From Oscillospiraceae bacterium (GTDB lineage: Bacteria; Bacillota; Clostridia; Oscillospirales; Ruminococcaceae): DNA of 64,000 nt. The notes beneath the pieces are model-generated. The model saw nothing but the letters and a program-made list of their open reading frames with translations. It had not been told where the DNA came from and ran no database searches. The stretch lies in NCBI GenBank assembly GCA_022835495.1, contig BQOK01000001.1:1550001-1614000 (forward strand), written 5' to 3'. Shown one piece after another: positions 16,415 to 24,873 of the stretch. How positions within the stretch are numbered: the stretch's first letter is position 1; each line of letters opens with the position of its first letter. Both the position numbers and the translations under genes were made by a program.

Positions 16415-16609
16415 ATGGCAAAAAGTGAAAGCGATATTTTTACACCCCGAACAGGGCAGGTTATACAAGCAGAGAACGGCACGCAGTATTTTGTATGTGG
16501 GAACAACCGTATAAAAATCTCCGAACACTTCGCCGCAGGCGGGAAGCCCCTCGGTGATCTGATTGTAGATGTGGTGCGGCATACCGCAGAAAAAGCCGCT
16601 TCAACCTGA
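16415..16609 (+). CDS. TnpW-like transposon protein
   Basis: This 64-residue protein has the pattern GTQYFVCGNNRIKISEHF and KPLGDLIVDVVRHTAE. It is closely related to the 61-residue protein at 24337-24522 in element 2. The family is named after TnpW of Tn4451; its role is unknown. It starts after GGAGGACACTGG and lies just upstream of the recombinase. Confidence 0.75.
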   Translation: MAKSESDIFTPRTGQVIQAENGTQYFVCGNNRIKISEHFAAGGKPLGDLIVDVVRHTAEKAAST

Positions 16610-16630
16610 TAGCCCATCATTGATAACACG

Positions 16631-16680
16631 CCCACGCTTATGATATAATTGCCATAGAGCAAAAGTATTGTAAGCGTGGG
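16631..16680 (+). promoter_or_regulatory. Inverted repeat around the recombinase promoter (element 1)
   Basis: CCCACGCTTA (16631) and TAAGCGTGGG (16671) flank a 30-base segment containing TATAAT. The same arms occur upstream of the recombinase in element 2. It is likely a control site for recombinase expression. Confidence 0.6.
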
Positions 16681-16708
16681 TTGTTTCTTTAGAAGGAGGA
16701 TTTTTACG

Positions 16709-18331
16709 GTGAAACAACCTTACAATACTACGATTTACAACACGGCGCTTTATATGAGATTGAGCCGGGACGATGAACTGCAAGGAGAAAGCGGGAGTAT
16801 TCAGACACAACGCATGATGCTCCGGCAATATGCCGCCGAGCATGGCCTGAATGTCATAGATGAATATATCGACGATGGATGGTCTGGAACGAACTTTGAC
16901 AGGCCGGATTTTCAGAGAATGATTGATGACATTGAGGACGGGAAAATCAACTGCGTTGTTACGAAGGATTTATCCCGCTTAGGCAGAAACTACATTCTGA
17001 CCGGCCAGTACACGGAAATCTACTTTCCCAGCAAAGGCGTCCGCTATATCGCTGTCAATGACAATGTGGACACCATCAACGGAGAGAATGAGCTTGCCCC
17101 ATTCCTCAACATTCTGAATGAAATGCACGCCCGCCAGACCAGCAAAAAGGTAAAGGCGGCCATGCGGACACGGTTCGCAAATGGCGCACACTATGGAGCC
17201 TATGCTCCGCTTGGCTATGTCAAAGACCCAGATAAGAAAGGCCATCTTCTGATTGACCCGGAAACAAGGTGGATTATCGAAAAGATTTTTGACCTTGCCG
17301 TTCATGGCCGGGGAGCCGCCAGCATTACACGGATTTTGGTCGAAGAAAAAGTACCTACTCCCGGCTGGCTGAATTTCCAGAGATACGGCACTTTCGCAAA
17401 TATCTATGCCGGAGCGCCGGAGGAAAAAGCCTATGCGTGGACGATAGCGCAGGTGAAAAGTATTCTGAAAGAGGAAACCTATATCGGACACAGCGTCCAC
17501 AATAAGCAGACCAACATTTCATTCAAAAACAAGAAGAAAGTACGCAAGCCAAAAGAGGAATGGTATCGTGTGGAGAACACCCACGAAGCGATTATTTCCG
17601 AAGATGTGTTCCGTCAAGTACAGGAGCAGATTTGCAACAGGCGCAGACGGCAGAAGAACGGCACAACACAGATATTTTCCGGGCTGGTAAAATGTGCGGA
17701 CTGCGGCTGGTCGCTGGCCTATGGTATGAACAGCCAGAACAAAAATCCCTATGCCCACTACCATTGTAGCAAGTACGGGCAAGGATTGCACCAGTGTTCC
17801 ATGCACTATATCCGCTATGATGTGCTTTACGCCTATGTCCTTTCCCGTCTGCAATACTGGTCTGTGCTGGCACAGCAGGATGGGGACAAACTTCTGAAAC
17901 GGCTACTTAACGCCAGCGACAAGGAACGCAATACTGCAAGGAAGCGGCAGACAGCCGAACTGAAAAAGGCGGAAAAGCGCAAAGCAGAAGTAGACACCCT
18001 GTTTGCAAAAATGTATGAGGACTGGTCTGCCGGACGCATTACAGAATACAATTTCAATATGCTGTCCGAAAAGTATCAGGGCGAACAGCGAGAATTGGAC
18101 GTAAAAATTGAACGGCTTCACGAAGCGATGGAGACCGCCGCCCAGACAGCGGTTGACGCTGAAAAGTGGATAGGTCTGATGAAACAGTATGTCAATCCCA
18201 CAGAATTGACGGCTGAACTTCTGAATACGCTGATTGAAAAAATCCTTGTCCATGAAGCGGTCAAAAGTGAGGACGGAAGCCGGGAACAGGAAGTGGAAAT
18301 CTTCTACCGCTTTATCGGCAAAATCGAATGA
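16709..18331 (+). CDS. Large serine recombinase (TnpX/TndX-like)
   Basis: The 540-residue enzyme excises and integrates the element. The catalytic domain has YMRLSRDDE with the nucleophile Ser19, and LSRLGRNYI. The recombinase domain follows, then a zinc ribbon (CADCGWSLAYG, later YHCSKYGQGLHQCSMHY). A coiled coil (AELKKAEKRKAEVDTLFAKM) is the usual synapsis arm. GTG 16709 follows AAGGAGG; the upstream ATG-like frame is untranslated. It ends 43 bases from the element end and is nearly identical to the 540-residue recombinase of element 2. Confidence 0.95.
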   Translation: MKQPYNTTIYNTALYMRLSRDDELQGESGSIQTQRMMLRQYAAEHGLNVIDEYIDDGWSGTNFDRPDFQRMIDDIEDGKINCVVTKDLSRLGRNYILTGQYTEIYFPSKGVRYIAVNDNVDTINGENELAPFLNILNEMHARQTSKKVKAAMRTRFANGAHYGAYAPLGYVKDPDKKGHLLIDPETRWIIEKIFDLAVHGRGAASITRILVEEKVPTPGWLNFQRYGTFANIYAGAPEEKAYAWTIAQVKSILKEETYIGHSVHNKQTNISFKNKKKVRKPKEEWYRVENTHEAIISEDVFRQVQEQICNRRRRQKNGTTQIFSGLVKCADCGWSLAYGMNSQNKNPYAHYHCSKYGQGLHQCSMHYIRYDVLYAYVLSRLQYWSVLAQQDGDKLLKRLLNASDKERNTARKRQTAELKKAEKRKAEVDTLFAKMYEDWSAGRITEYNFNMLSEKYQGEQRELDVKIERLHEAMETAAQTAVDAEKWIGLMKQYVNPTELTAELLNTLIEKILVHEAVKSEDGSREQEVEIFYRFIGKIE

Positions 18332-18352
18332 CACATCTTGAGATACCCAACA

Positions 18353-18374
18353 ATATCTTTAACTAAGGGAAACG
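18353..18374 (-). repeat. Element 1 right terminal inverted repeat
   Basis: Read on the minus strand it is C-GTTTCCCTTAGTTAAAG-ATAT, matching the left end. The following GG is the core shared with the left junction. Confidence 0.85.
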
Positions 18375-18376
18375 GG

Positions 18377-19079
18377 GGGCGCGCTGCCGGACGTGGCGCT
18401 GCTGTGCCCGCTGGCGCGGGCGCTGGGCTGCACCGCGAACGAGCTGCTGAACTTCCGGCCCGAGCTTACCGCCGAGGAGATCGACACCCTGTGCACGGCG
18501 GCCCGCCGCCAATTTGAGGCAGGGGAGAAAGAACAGGCGGCCGCGCTGTGCGAGGAACGGCTGCGCCAGTACCCCACCGACCTGAACCTCGCGTTCCGGG
18601 TGGGCTTTTTGTATGCCCGGTACGGGGGCGGGGAAGAGGCTCTTTTAAAGCGGGCGATTGTGCTGTTTCGGGAAGCTGCGGCCCTGCCGGATGAGGAGCA
18701 GCGCCGCAGCGCCTGGCAGATGCTGGCCCGGCTGTATGCCAGGCAGGGGCAGTATCAGCCGGCGATGGAGGCGCTTGGCCACCTGCCCAGCTGCAACCAG
18801 GAAGGGATGAGCCTGCGCGCGGCGGTGCTGCGGCAGATGGGGCGGCTGGAAGAGGCGGAGCAGTTGGAGCGCGGCGCCCTGGCAGCGCAGAGGAAAGCGC
18901 TGCAGGCCACCCTGCTGAGCTTGGCGGAAACGGCCCGCCGGCAGGGCCGCCCGGAGGAGGCGCAGCAGCTGCAGGACAGGGCGGAGGCCGTGGAGGCGCT
19001 GTTCGGGCAAATGCGGGAAGCGCCCGTGCATGCCTGCTGCCCGAAGCCGGCCGCGCCGGGGCAAAGCTGCAAAGTATAG
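18377..19079 (+). pseudogene. XRE-family regulator with TPR-like C-terminus, 3' fragment
   Basis: This is the rest of the regulator begun at 10803. It resumes with GALPDVALLCPLARALGCTANELL, the end of the HTH domain. A helical repeat region follows (RQFEAGEKEQAAALCEERLRQ, ALLKRAIVLFREAAALPDEE, LARLYARQGQYQPAMEALGHL) that looks like TPR repeats. Without the element, 10803-10921 plus 18377-19079 make a 273-residue frame. A fragment could still be made from an internal GTG at 18393, but it lacks the HTH. Confidence 0.85.
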
Positions 19080-19176
19080 AGCGGGCATCGGCAGAGAAAA
19101 CTAAACAGGGCGAGAGGCAGCCGTTTTTTGCACACACGGGACGGCGTGCAGGAAAACGGCCGAAAGAGGAGAGAGC

Positions 19177-21723
19177 ATGAAGCAAAAATTTGATGTGACC
19201 GGCATGAGCTGCGCCGCCTGCTCGGCGGCGGTGGAGCGGGCTGTGAACAAGCTGGAAGGCGTGCAGGCCGCCCAGGTGAACCTGCTGGCAAACTCGATGC
19301 AGGTGGAATACGACGGCGCGGCGGTGGACGAAAACGCCATCTGCCGGGCGGTGGAGGGCGCCGGCTACGGCGCAAAGCCCGTGGGGGCAAAAGCCGAAAA
19401 AGCGAAAGCCGAGGGAGCGGACCCGGTGGAGGCGGAGCTGAAAAGCATGAAGACCCGGCTGATCGTTTCGCTGGCGTTTTTGGCGCCGCTGATGTACGTT
19501 TCAATGGGGCACATGATGGGGCTGCCCGCGCCGCATTTCCTGCACGGGCGAGCGGGGGCGATCCCTTTTGCGCTCACACAGCTGCTTTTGGTGCTGCCCA
19601 TCCTTTATATGGACCGCAAGTTCTTTACGGTGGGCTTTAAAAGCCTTGCAAAGCGCAGCCCCAACATGGACAGCCTGATCGCCCTGGGCAGCGGGGCGGC
19701 GGTGGTGTACGGCATTTTTGCGCTTTACCGCATGGGCTGGGGCTTCGGCATCGGCGATATGGAGCTGGTGGACCGCTACCGGATGGACCTGTATTTTGAA
19801 TCGGCCGGCACTATTTTGACACTGATCACGGTGGGCAAATACCTGGAAGCGCGCGCCAAGGGCCGCACCGGCGCTGCCATTAAGTCGCTGATGGACCTGG
19901 CGCCCAAGACGGCGCTGGTGCGCCGGGGCGCCGCCGAAACGGAGGTGCCCGTGGAGGAGGTTGTGATCGGGGATACGGTGGTCATTAAGCCCGGCATGCG
20001 CATCCCGGTGGACGGCACGGTGCTGGAGGGAGTGTCCAGCGTGGACGAGGCGGCCATTACCGGCGAGAGCATCCCGGTGGAAAAAGGGCCCGGCGACCGG
20101 GTGATCGCCGCGGCGATCAACAAGGCGGGCAGCTTTACCTTCAGGGCCGAAAAGGTGGGGCAGGACACGACCCTGGCCCAGATCATTGCGCTGGTGCAGG
20201 ACGCCAGCGCCACCAAGGCGCCCATTGCAAAGCTTGCCGACAAGGTGAGCGGCGTGTTTGTGCCGGTGGTGATGGTGATCGCGGCGGCGGCGTTCCTGGT
20301 GTGGCTGCTGCTGGGGCAGACGCTGGAATTTGCGCTGGCCCGGGCCATTGCGGTGCTGGTCATCAGCTGCCCCTGCGCGCTGGGCCTGGCCACCCCGGTG
20401 GCGATCATGGTGGGCACCGGCAAGGGCGCAAAGCTGGGCATCCTGTATAAAAACGCCGAGGCGCTGGAAAACGCCCACAAGGTGGACACCATCGTGCTGG
20501 ACAAGACCGGCACCATCACCGAGGGGCGGCCGGTGCTGACCGACCTGATCCCGCTGGCCGGGCAGACCGAAGCAGAACTGCTTGCCCTGGCGGCGGCGCT
20601 GGAAAAGCCCAGCGAACACCCCCTAGCCGAAGCCATTCTGGCCGCGGCGGGGGAAGGGCCGCTGCCCGCGGTGGAGCGGTTCGAGGCGCTGCCGGGCCGG
20701 GGCCTGAAAGCGACCCTTTTGGGCAAGACCTATTATGCGGGCAATGCCCGCCTGATGGAGGAAAAGGGCATTTCACTGGAAGGGGTGGGCGAAGTGCCCC
20801 ACACCCTGGCCAGCCAGGGCAAAACGCCCCTTTATTTTGGCAGCGGGCGCACCCTGCTGGGGATTGTGGCCGCGGCCGACCCGGTGAAGCCCACCAGCGG
20901 CGCGGCCATCAAAGAGCTGCAGGGTATGGGCCTTACAGTGGTTATGCTCACCGGCGACAACGCCCGCACGGCGGCGGCCATTCAACGGCAGTTGGGCATT
21001 GGGCAGGTGGTGGCCGAGGTGCTGCCCCAGGACAAGGAAGCCCAGGTGCGGCAGCTTCAGAGCCAGGGGCACAAGGTGGCAATGGTGGGCGACGGCATCA
21101 ACGACGCCCCGGCGCTTGCCCGGGCGGACATCGGCATTGCCATTGGCGCGGGCACCGACGTGGCCATTGACAGCGCGGATGTGGTGCTGATGAAGAGCGA
21201 TCTGTGGGACCTGGTGAACGCGCTGCGGCTTTCGCAGGCGACCATACGGAACATCAAGGAAAACCTGTTCTGGGCGTTTTTCTATAATACGGTGGGCATT
21301 CCGGTGGCGGCGGGCGCGCTGTACGGCTTTGGCCTGGTGCTGAACCCCATGCTGGGCGCCGCCGCCATGAGCCTTTCCAGCGTGTGTGTGGTGAGCAACG
21401 CGCTGCGGCTGAATTTCTTCAAGGCAAAACAGGCGGGCGGCGCTGCCGCGCCGGCGCCTGTGCAAAATAAAAACGCGACCCCGGCCCAGGCGCCGGCGAA
21501 AGGAGAAACAAACATGCAAAAGACCATTCACATTGAGGGGATGTCCTGCGGGCACTGCACCGCCCGGGTGGAAAAGGCCCTGCGGGGCGTGCCCGGCGTG
21601 GCCGAGGTTACCGCCGATCTGGAAACGAAAAGCGCCGCCGTTACCCTGAATACCCCTGTGGACGACGAGGTGCTCAAGGCCACGGTGGAGGCGGAGGGCT
21701 ACCAGGTGACCGGAGTGCAGTAA
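19177..21723 (+). CDS. copA: Copper-exporting P-type ATPase fused to a C-terminal CopZ-like domain
   Basis: The 848-residue protein pumps Cu(I) out of the cytoplasm using ATP. It has an N-terminal metal-binding domain (GMSCAACSAAV), then membrane helices and the actuator loop TGES. The metal-transport motif is CPCALGLATPVA, the phosphorylation site is VLDKTGTITEG, and the hinge is GDGINDAPAL. After the last helix a linker leads to a second heavy-metal domain (GMSCGHCTARVEKAL, from about residue 780). A C-terminal domain of this kind is unusual. GAGGAGAGAGC precedes ATG 19177. A terminator follows. Confidence 0.95.
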   Translation: MKQKFDVTGMSCAACSAAVERAVNKLEGVQAAQVNLLANSMQVEYDGAAVDENAICRAVEGAGYGAKPVGAKAEKAKAEGADPVEAELKSMKTRLIVSLAFLAPLMYVSMGHMMGLPAPHFLHGRAGAIPFALTQLLLVLPILYMDRKFFTVGFKSLAKRSPNMDSLIALGSGAAVVYGIFALYRMGWGFGIGDMELVDRYRMDLYFESAGTILTLITVGKYLEARAKGRTGAAIKSLMDLAPKTALVRRGAAETEVPVEEVVIGDTVVIKPGMRIPVDGTVLEGVSSVDEAAITGESIPVEKGPGDRVIAAAINKAGSFTFRAEKVGQDTTLAQIIALVQDASATKAPIAKLADKVSGVFVPVVMVIAAAAFLVWLLLGQTLEFALARAIAVLVISCPCALGLATPVAIMVGTGKGAKLGILYKNAEALENAHKVDTIVLDKTGTITEGRPVLTDLIPLAGQTEAELLALAAALEKPSEHPLAEAILAAAGEGPLPAVERFEALPGRGLKATLLGKTYYAGNARLMEEKGISLEGVGEVPHTLASQGKTPLYFGSGRTLLGIVAAADPVKPTSGAAIKELQGMGLTVVMLTGDNARTAAAIQRQLGIGQVVAEVLPQDKEAQVRQLQSQGHKVAMVGDGINDAPALARADIGIAIGAGTDVAIDSADVVLMKSDLWDLVNALRLSQATIRNIKENLFWAFFYNTVGIPVAAGALYGFGLVLNPMLGAAAMSLSSVCVVSNALRLNFFKAKQAGGAAAPAPVQNKNATPAQAPAKGETNMQKTIHIEGMSCGHCTARVEKALRGVPGVAEVTADLETKSAAVTLNTPVDDEVLKATVEAEGYQVTGVQ
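21499..21723 (+). other. Internal ribosome site and start for a free CopZ-like chaperone
   Basis: Inside the copA frame AAAGGAG lies eight bases before ATG 21514, which would start MQKTIHIEGMSCGHCTARVE and end at the shared stop. A separate 69-residue copper chaperone could be made from the same mRNA. The site suggests that copA and copZ were once adjacent genes that became fused by loss of a stop. Confidence 0.55.
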
Positions 21724-21751
21724 CCCGAGAACACACACTTTGGAAATACGC

Positions 21752-21803
21752 AAAAATCAGCGCGCCCATTGGCTTAAAAGGCCAACGGGCGCGCTGATTT
21801 TTA
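21752..21803. terminator. Bidirectional terminator after copA
   Basis: AAAAATCAGCGCGCCC and its complement form a long stem with an inner TTGGC/GCCAA pairing and end in TTTTTA. It also serves the minus-strand XRE fragment. Confidence 0.8.
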
Positions 21804-21849
21804 TGGGATACTTTTGTTTGGCGTGGAGCGCGGACCTGTGCGCCCCGGC

Positions 21850-22561
21850 TCAAAAGCCCTTTCGGCGCCCCAGGGCGATCATTACATCCGCGCCGAAGCA
21901 GAGGGCGGCCAGCAGGAGGCAGGCGAACAGGTTCACCAGGATATTGTTGGTGGAAGTTTCGCCCGGAAGAAAATAGGGGATAAAGGCGTTGACCGCCATC
22001 GTGTGGGGAAACGCCAGCAGGGCCAGCACGCCCACGGCGGACCAGCGGTGGCCCCGCAGCCTGGAGAACAGGAGAAACCCAAGCCACAGATAGGCCAGCG
22101 AAACAGCCGAGACCGCGCTGCCAAGGCGGAACACCACCCTGCCGGGGGCGACCAGGCCGCTGAGAACGCCGAGATAGGGGAAGATCAGGACAGTGAGCGC
22201 CAGCAGGGACTTTTGAAAGCGCTTTTTGCCGGCGACCAGCAGGGGGGCCAGGATGCCCCAGCCCAAAACCAGCGAGGCGAACACGATCAGCGACCAAGTG
22301 AGGCTTTGGCTGATCGCAAACTCGCAGATAAAGCAGATCAGAGCCGCCAACACGCAGCTGAAGGTGAGCGCTACAAAACCGTACCAGCGCGCCCGGGCCC
22401 AGCGCTGCCCGGTTACCGAGGCGGAATAGGTAAGGGCGGTTTTTACCTGGGCCTCGGCCTCGGGTGCGGGCGGCTGGGCCTCGCCCGCAAGCAGCTCGGT
22501 CACGGTAACGCCCAGCACGCCCGCCAGAGGCGTGAGCAGCGAGATATCGGGGCAGCTGACC
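21850..22561 (-). pseudogene. XRE regulator with membrane domain, 3' fragment (split by element 2)
   Basis: This part resumes the HTH as GVSCPDISLLTPLAGVLGVTVTELL. It then has a linker and about six hydrophobic segments (for example YGFVALTFSCVLAALICFIC, LIVFASLVLGWGILAPLLV, LVNLFACLLLAALCFGADV). The missing 5' part lies at 36441-36562 beyond element 2. Joined, the gene is one frame of 277 residues. HTH proteins with such membrane tails are thought to sense envelope or ligand signals. Confidence 0.85.
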
Positions 22562-22563
22562 CC

Positions 22564-22585
22564 CGTTTCCCTTAATTAAAGATAT
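22564..22585 (+). repeat. Element 2 terminal inverted repeat (recombinase end)
   Basis: The end reads C-GTTTCCCTTAATTAAAG-ATAT, one base different from the recombinase end of element 1. Confidence 0.85.
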
Positions 22586-22606
22586 TGTTGGGTAAAAAAA
22601 GAAAGG

Positions 22607-24229
22607 TCAGTCGATTTTGCCGATGAAGCGGTAGTAGATTTCTACTTCCTGCTCACGGCTTCCATCCTCGCCCTTGACAGCTTCGTGGACGGTTATTTTT
22701 TCAATTAGAGTGTTCAGAAGTTCGGCGGTCAGCTCCACAGGGTTGACATACTGTTTCATTAGGGCAATCCACTTTTCAGCATCCGCTGCGGTCTGTACGG
22801 CGGCTTCCATCATTTCGTGAAGCTGTCTTATTTTTGTTTCAAGCTCCTTTTGCTCGTTCTGGTACTTCTCGGACAGCATATTGAAGTTATACTCGGTTAT
22901 GCGTCCGGCAGACCAGTCCTCATACATTTTAGCAAACAGCCCGTCAACCTCGGCTTTACGCTTCTCTGCCTTTTTCAGCTCCGCAGCCTGCTTTTTCTTC
23001 GCAGAGTTCCTTTCCCTGTCGCTGACATTGAGCAGCCGTTTCAGCAGCTTGTCCTCATCTTTCTGTGCCAGCATAGACCAGTATTGCAGTCTTGCAAGCA
23101 CATAGGCATACAGTACATCATAGCGGATATAGTGCATGGAACACTGGCGTAATCCCTGTCCGTTCTTGCTGCAATGGTAGTACCCGTATGGGTTTTTGTT
23201 CTGCTTGTTTTCCCCATAGGCTAAAGACCATCCGCAGTCTGCACATTTTATCAATCCTGCGAAAATCTGTGTCGTACCGTTTCTGCGTTTCCTGCGTCTG
23301 CTTGCAATCAGCTCTTGAACTTTTTGGAACACTTCTTCGGAAATGATGGCTTCGTGGGTATTTTCCACACGATACCATTCTTCCTGCGGCTTCCGCACCT
23401 TTTTCTTGTTCTTGAATGAAATGTTGCTCTGCTTGTTGTGAACGCTGTGACCGATGTAGGTTTCCTCTTTCAAAATGCTCTTGACCTGTGCAATCGTCCA
23501 CGCATAGGCTTTTTCTGCGGGCGCACCGGCGTAGATATTGGCGAAAGTCCCGTATCTTTCATAGTTCAGCCAGCCGGGGGTAGGTACTTTTTCCTCCACC
23601 AGAATCCGTGTAATGCTGGCGGCTCCACGCCCGTGTACAGCAAGGTCAAAAATCTTCTCTACAATCCAGCGTGTTTCCGGGTCGATCAGAAGATGACCTT
23701 TTTTGTCCGGGTCTTTTACATAGCCCAGCGGTGCATAGGCTCCATAGTGTGCGCCATTGGCAAATCTTGTGTGCATGGCAGCCTTGACCTTTTTGCTGGT
23801 CTGTCGGGCGTGCATTTCATTCAGGATGTTTAAGAACGGTGCAAGCTCGCTTTCTCCGTTGATGGTGTCCACATTGTCATTGATGGCAATGTAGCGTACT
23901 CCCTTGCTGGGGAAATAGATTTCCGTGTACTGACCGGTCAGGATATAGTTTCTTCCCAGACGGGATAAGTCCTTTGTGACAACGCAGTTGATTTTCCCGT
24001 CTTCGATGTCATCAATCATCCTTTGGAAACTTGGACGCTCGAAATTTGTCCCACTCCATCCGTCGTCAATGTACTCGTCTACAACGGTCAGCCCATGCTC
24101 TGCGGCATACTGTCTAAGCATCATGCGCTGGGTCTGGATACTGCCGCTTTCCCCCTGTAATTCATCGTCACGGCTCAATCTCAAATATAGTGCAGTGTTA
24201 TAAATCGTTGTATTGTATGGTTGTTTCAC
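22607..24229 (-). CDS. Large serine recombinase (TnpX/TndX-like) of element 2
   Basis: The 540-residue enzyme is co-linear with the one in element 1 over its whole length and mostly identical. The catalytic Ser is in YLRLSRDDE, with LSRLGRNYI following. The zinc ribbon is CADCGWSLAYGENKQ and YHCSKNGQGLRQCSMHY, and a coiled coil follows. GTG 24229 follows AAGGAGGATTTTTAACC. The similarity explains why both elements use the same kind of target. Confidence 0.95.
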   Translation of the reverse strand: MKQPYNTTIYNTALYLRLSRDDELQGESGSIQTQRMMLRQYAAEHGLTVVDEYIDDGWSGTNFERPSFQRMIDDIEDGKINCVVTKDLSRLGRNYILTGQYTEIYFPSKGVRYIAINDNVDTINGESELAPFLNILNEMHARQTSKKVKAAMHTRFANGAHYGAYAPLGYVKDPDKKGHLLIDPETRWIVEKIFDLAVHGRGAASITRILVEEKVPTPGWLNYERYGTFANIYAGAPAEKAYAWTIAQVKSILKEETYIGHSVHNKQSNISFKNKKKVRKPQEEWYRVENTHEAIISEEVFQKVQELIASRRRKRRNGTTQIFAGLIKCADCGWSLAYGENKQNKNPYGYYHCSKNGQGLRQCSMHYIRYDVLYAYVLARLQYWSMLAQKDEDKLLKRLLNVSDRERNSAKKKQAAELKKAEKRKAEVDGLFAKMYEDWSAGRITEYNFNMLSEKYQNEQKELETKIRQLHEMMEAAVQTAADAEKWIALMKQYVNPVELTAELLNTLIEKITVHEAVKGEDGSREQEVEIYYRFIGKID

Positions 24230-24259
24230 GGTTAAAAATCCTCCTTCTAAAAGAAACAA

Positions 24260-24307
24260 CCCACGCTTATACAATACTCGCTGGTACAAGTATATCATAA
24301 GCGTGGG
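24260..24307 (-). promoter_or_regulatory. Inverted repeat around the recombinase promoter (element 2)
   Basis: CCCACGCTTAT (24260) and ATAAGCGTGGG (24297) flank the promoter region with a TATACT-type box on the minus strand. The arms are the same as in element 1, but the inner sequence differs. Conservation of only the arms points to a protein-binding or hairpin function. Confidence 0.6.
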
Positions 24308-24336
24308 CTGATTGACAGTCGTTATTCCGTATTTTT

Positions 24337-24522
24337 TCAGGAAGCGGCGGCAGCGTGCTGGATCACATCTTCCAGCAGGCTGTCAAGCGGCTTCCCATCC
24401 TGTGCGAAATGCTCCGATACCTTGATACGGACTTTCCCCATGACAAAATACTGGGTGCCGTCTTTTTCGGTAAGCAGGGTGCCGCTGTTTTTGTTATTGC
24501 TCTCGTTTTTGCTTTTTGCCAT
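24337..24522 (-). CDS. TnpW-like transposon protein
   Basis: The 61-residue protein carries GTQYFVMGKVRIKVSEHF and KPLDSLLEDVIQHAA, closely matching the TnpW-like protein of element 1. It starts 30 bases upstream of the recombinase control repeat. Its function is unknown. Confidence 0.75.
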   Translation of the reverse strand: MAKSKNESNNKNSGTLLTEKDGTQYFVMGKVRIKVSEHFAQDGKPLDSLLEDVIQHAAAAS

Positions 24523-24598
24523 AGGCAGTTACCTCCATAAATGAAATATGCCCGACAAGGGAATGTCAGACAGGTGTACAGCCGCAGACTGTCTCCGT

Positions 24599-24873
24599 GT
24601 CAACCAAACCGTGTCAACCGGCAGAAAAGACTTTGAAAACAATCCATAGGCGCTCTATTATTACTTTTTACTTTTTCTTTGATTTCTTGGTTGACATGGT
24701 TGACAAAGGAGAGAAATGCCCCAAATATCAGGCTTTTCCCCGTCAACCGGCTGTCAACCAAAGCGTCAACCAAACTGTCAACCGGTGGCTTTTCAGAATG
24801 GAAGTTCCATTTGCCGGGCTTCTTCTTCCGTGATTTCCTGAAAACCGTCCCCCTCCGGCGGAGCTTGGTTGAC
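24599..24873. repeat. Cluster of nine GTCAAC/GTTGAC repeats (iteron-like)
   Basis: GTCAAC occurs at 24599, 24613, 24742, 24753, 24765 and 24777. GTTGAC occurs at 24690, 24699 and 24868. Most copies extend to GTCAACC(A/G). The cluster spans the end of the helicase gene and the gap behind it. Such clusters often bind a replication or partition protein. A 91-codon open frame across it (24600-24875, minus) is probably not a gene. Confidence 0.6.

Larger units (their letters stand above)
10922..18374 (+). mobile_element. Element 1: mobilisable serine-recombinase transposon (Tn4451/Tn5397-like)
   Basis: The 7453-bp element is bounded by terminal inverted repeats beginning GTTTCCC and ends 43 bases after a large serine recombinase. 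The core at both junctions is GG, and no longer duplication is needed, as expected for serine recombination. It carries a resistance gene (ANT(6)), a P-loop kinase, an XRE regulator, a Cys-rich VLP protein, a RepA_N-like protein, a MobV relaxase with oriT, and TnpW. There are no conjugation (type IV secretion) genes, so it would need a helper. Ends were set from the inverted repeats and from restoring the host gene. Confidence 0.9.
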
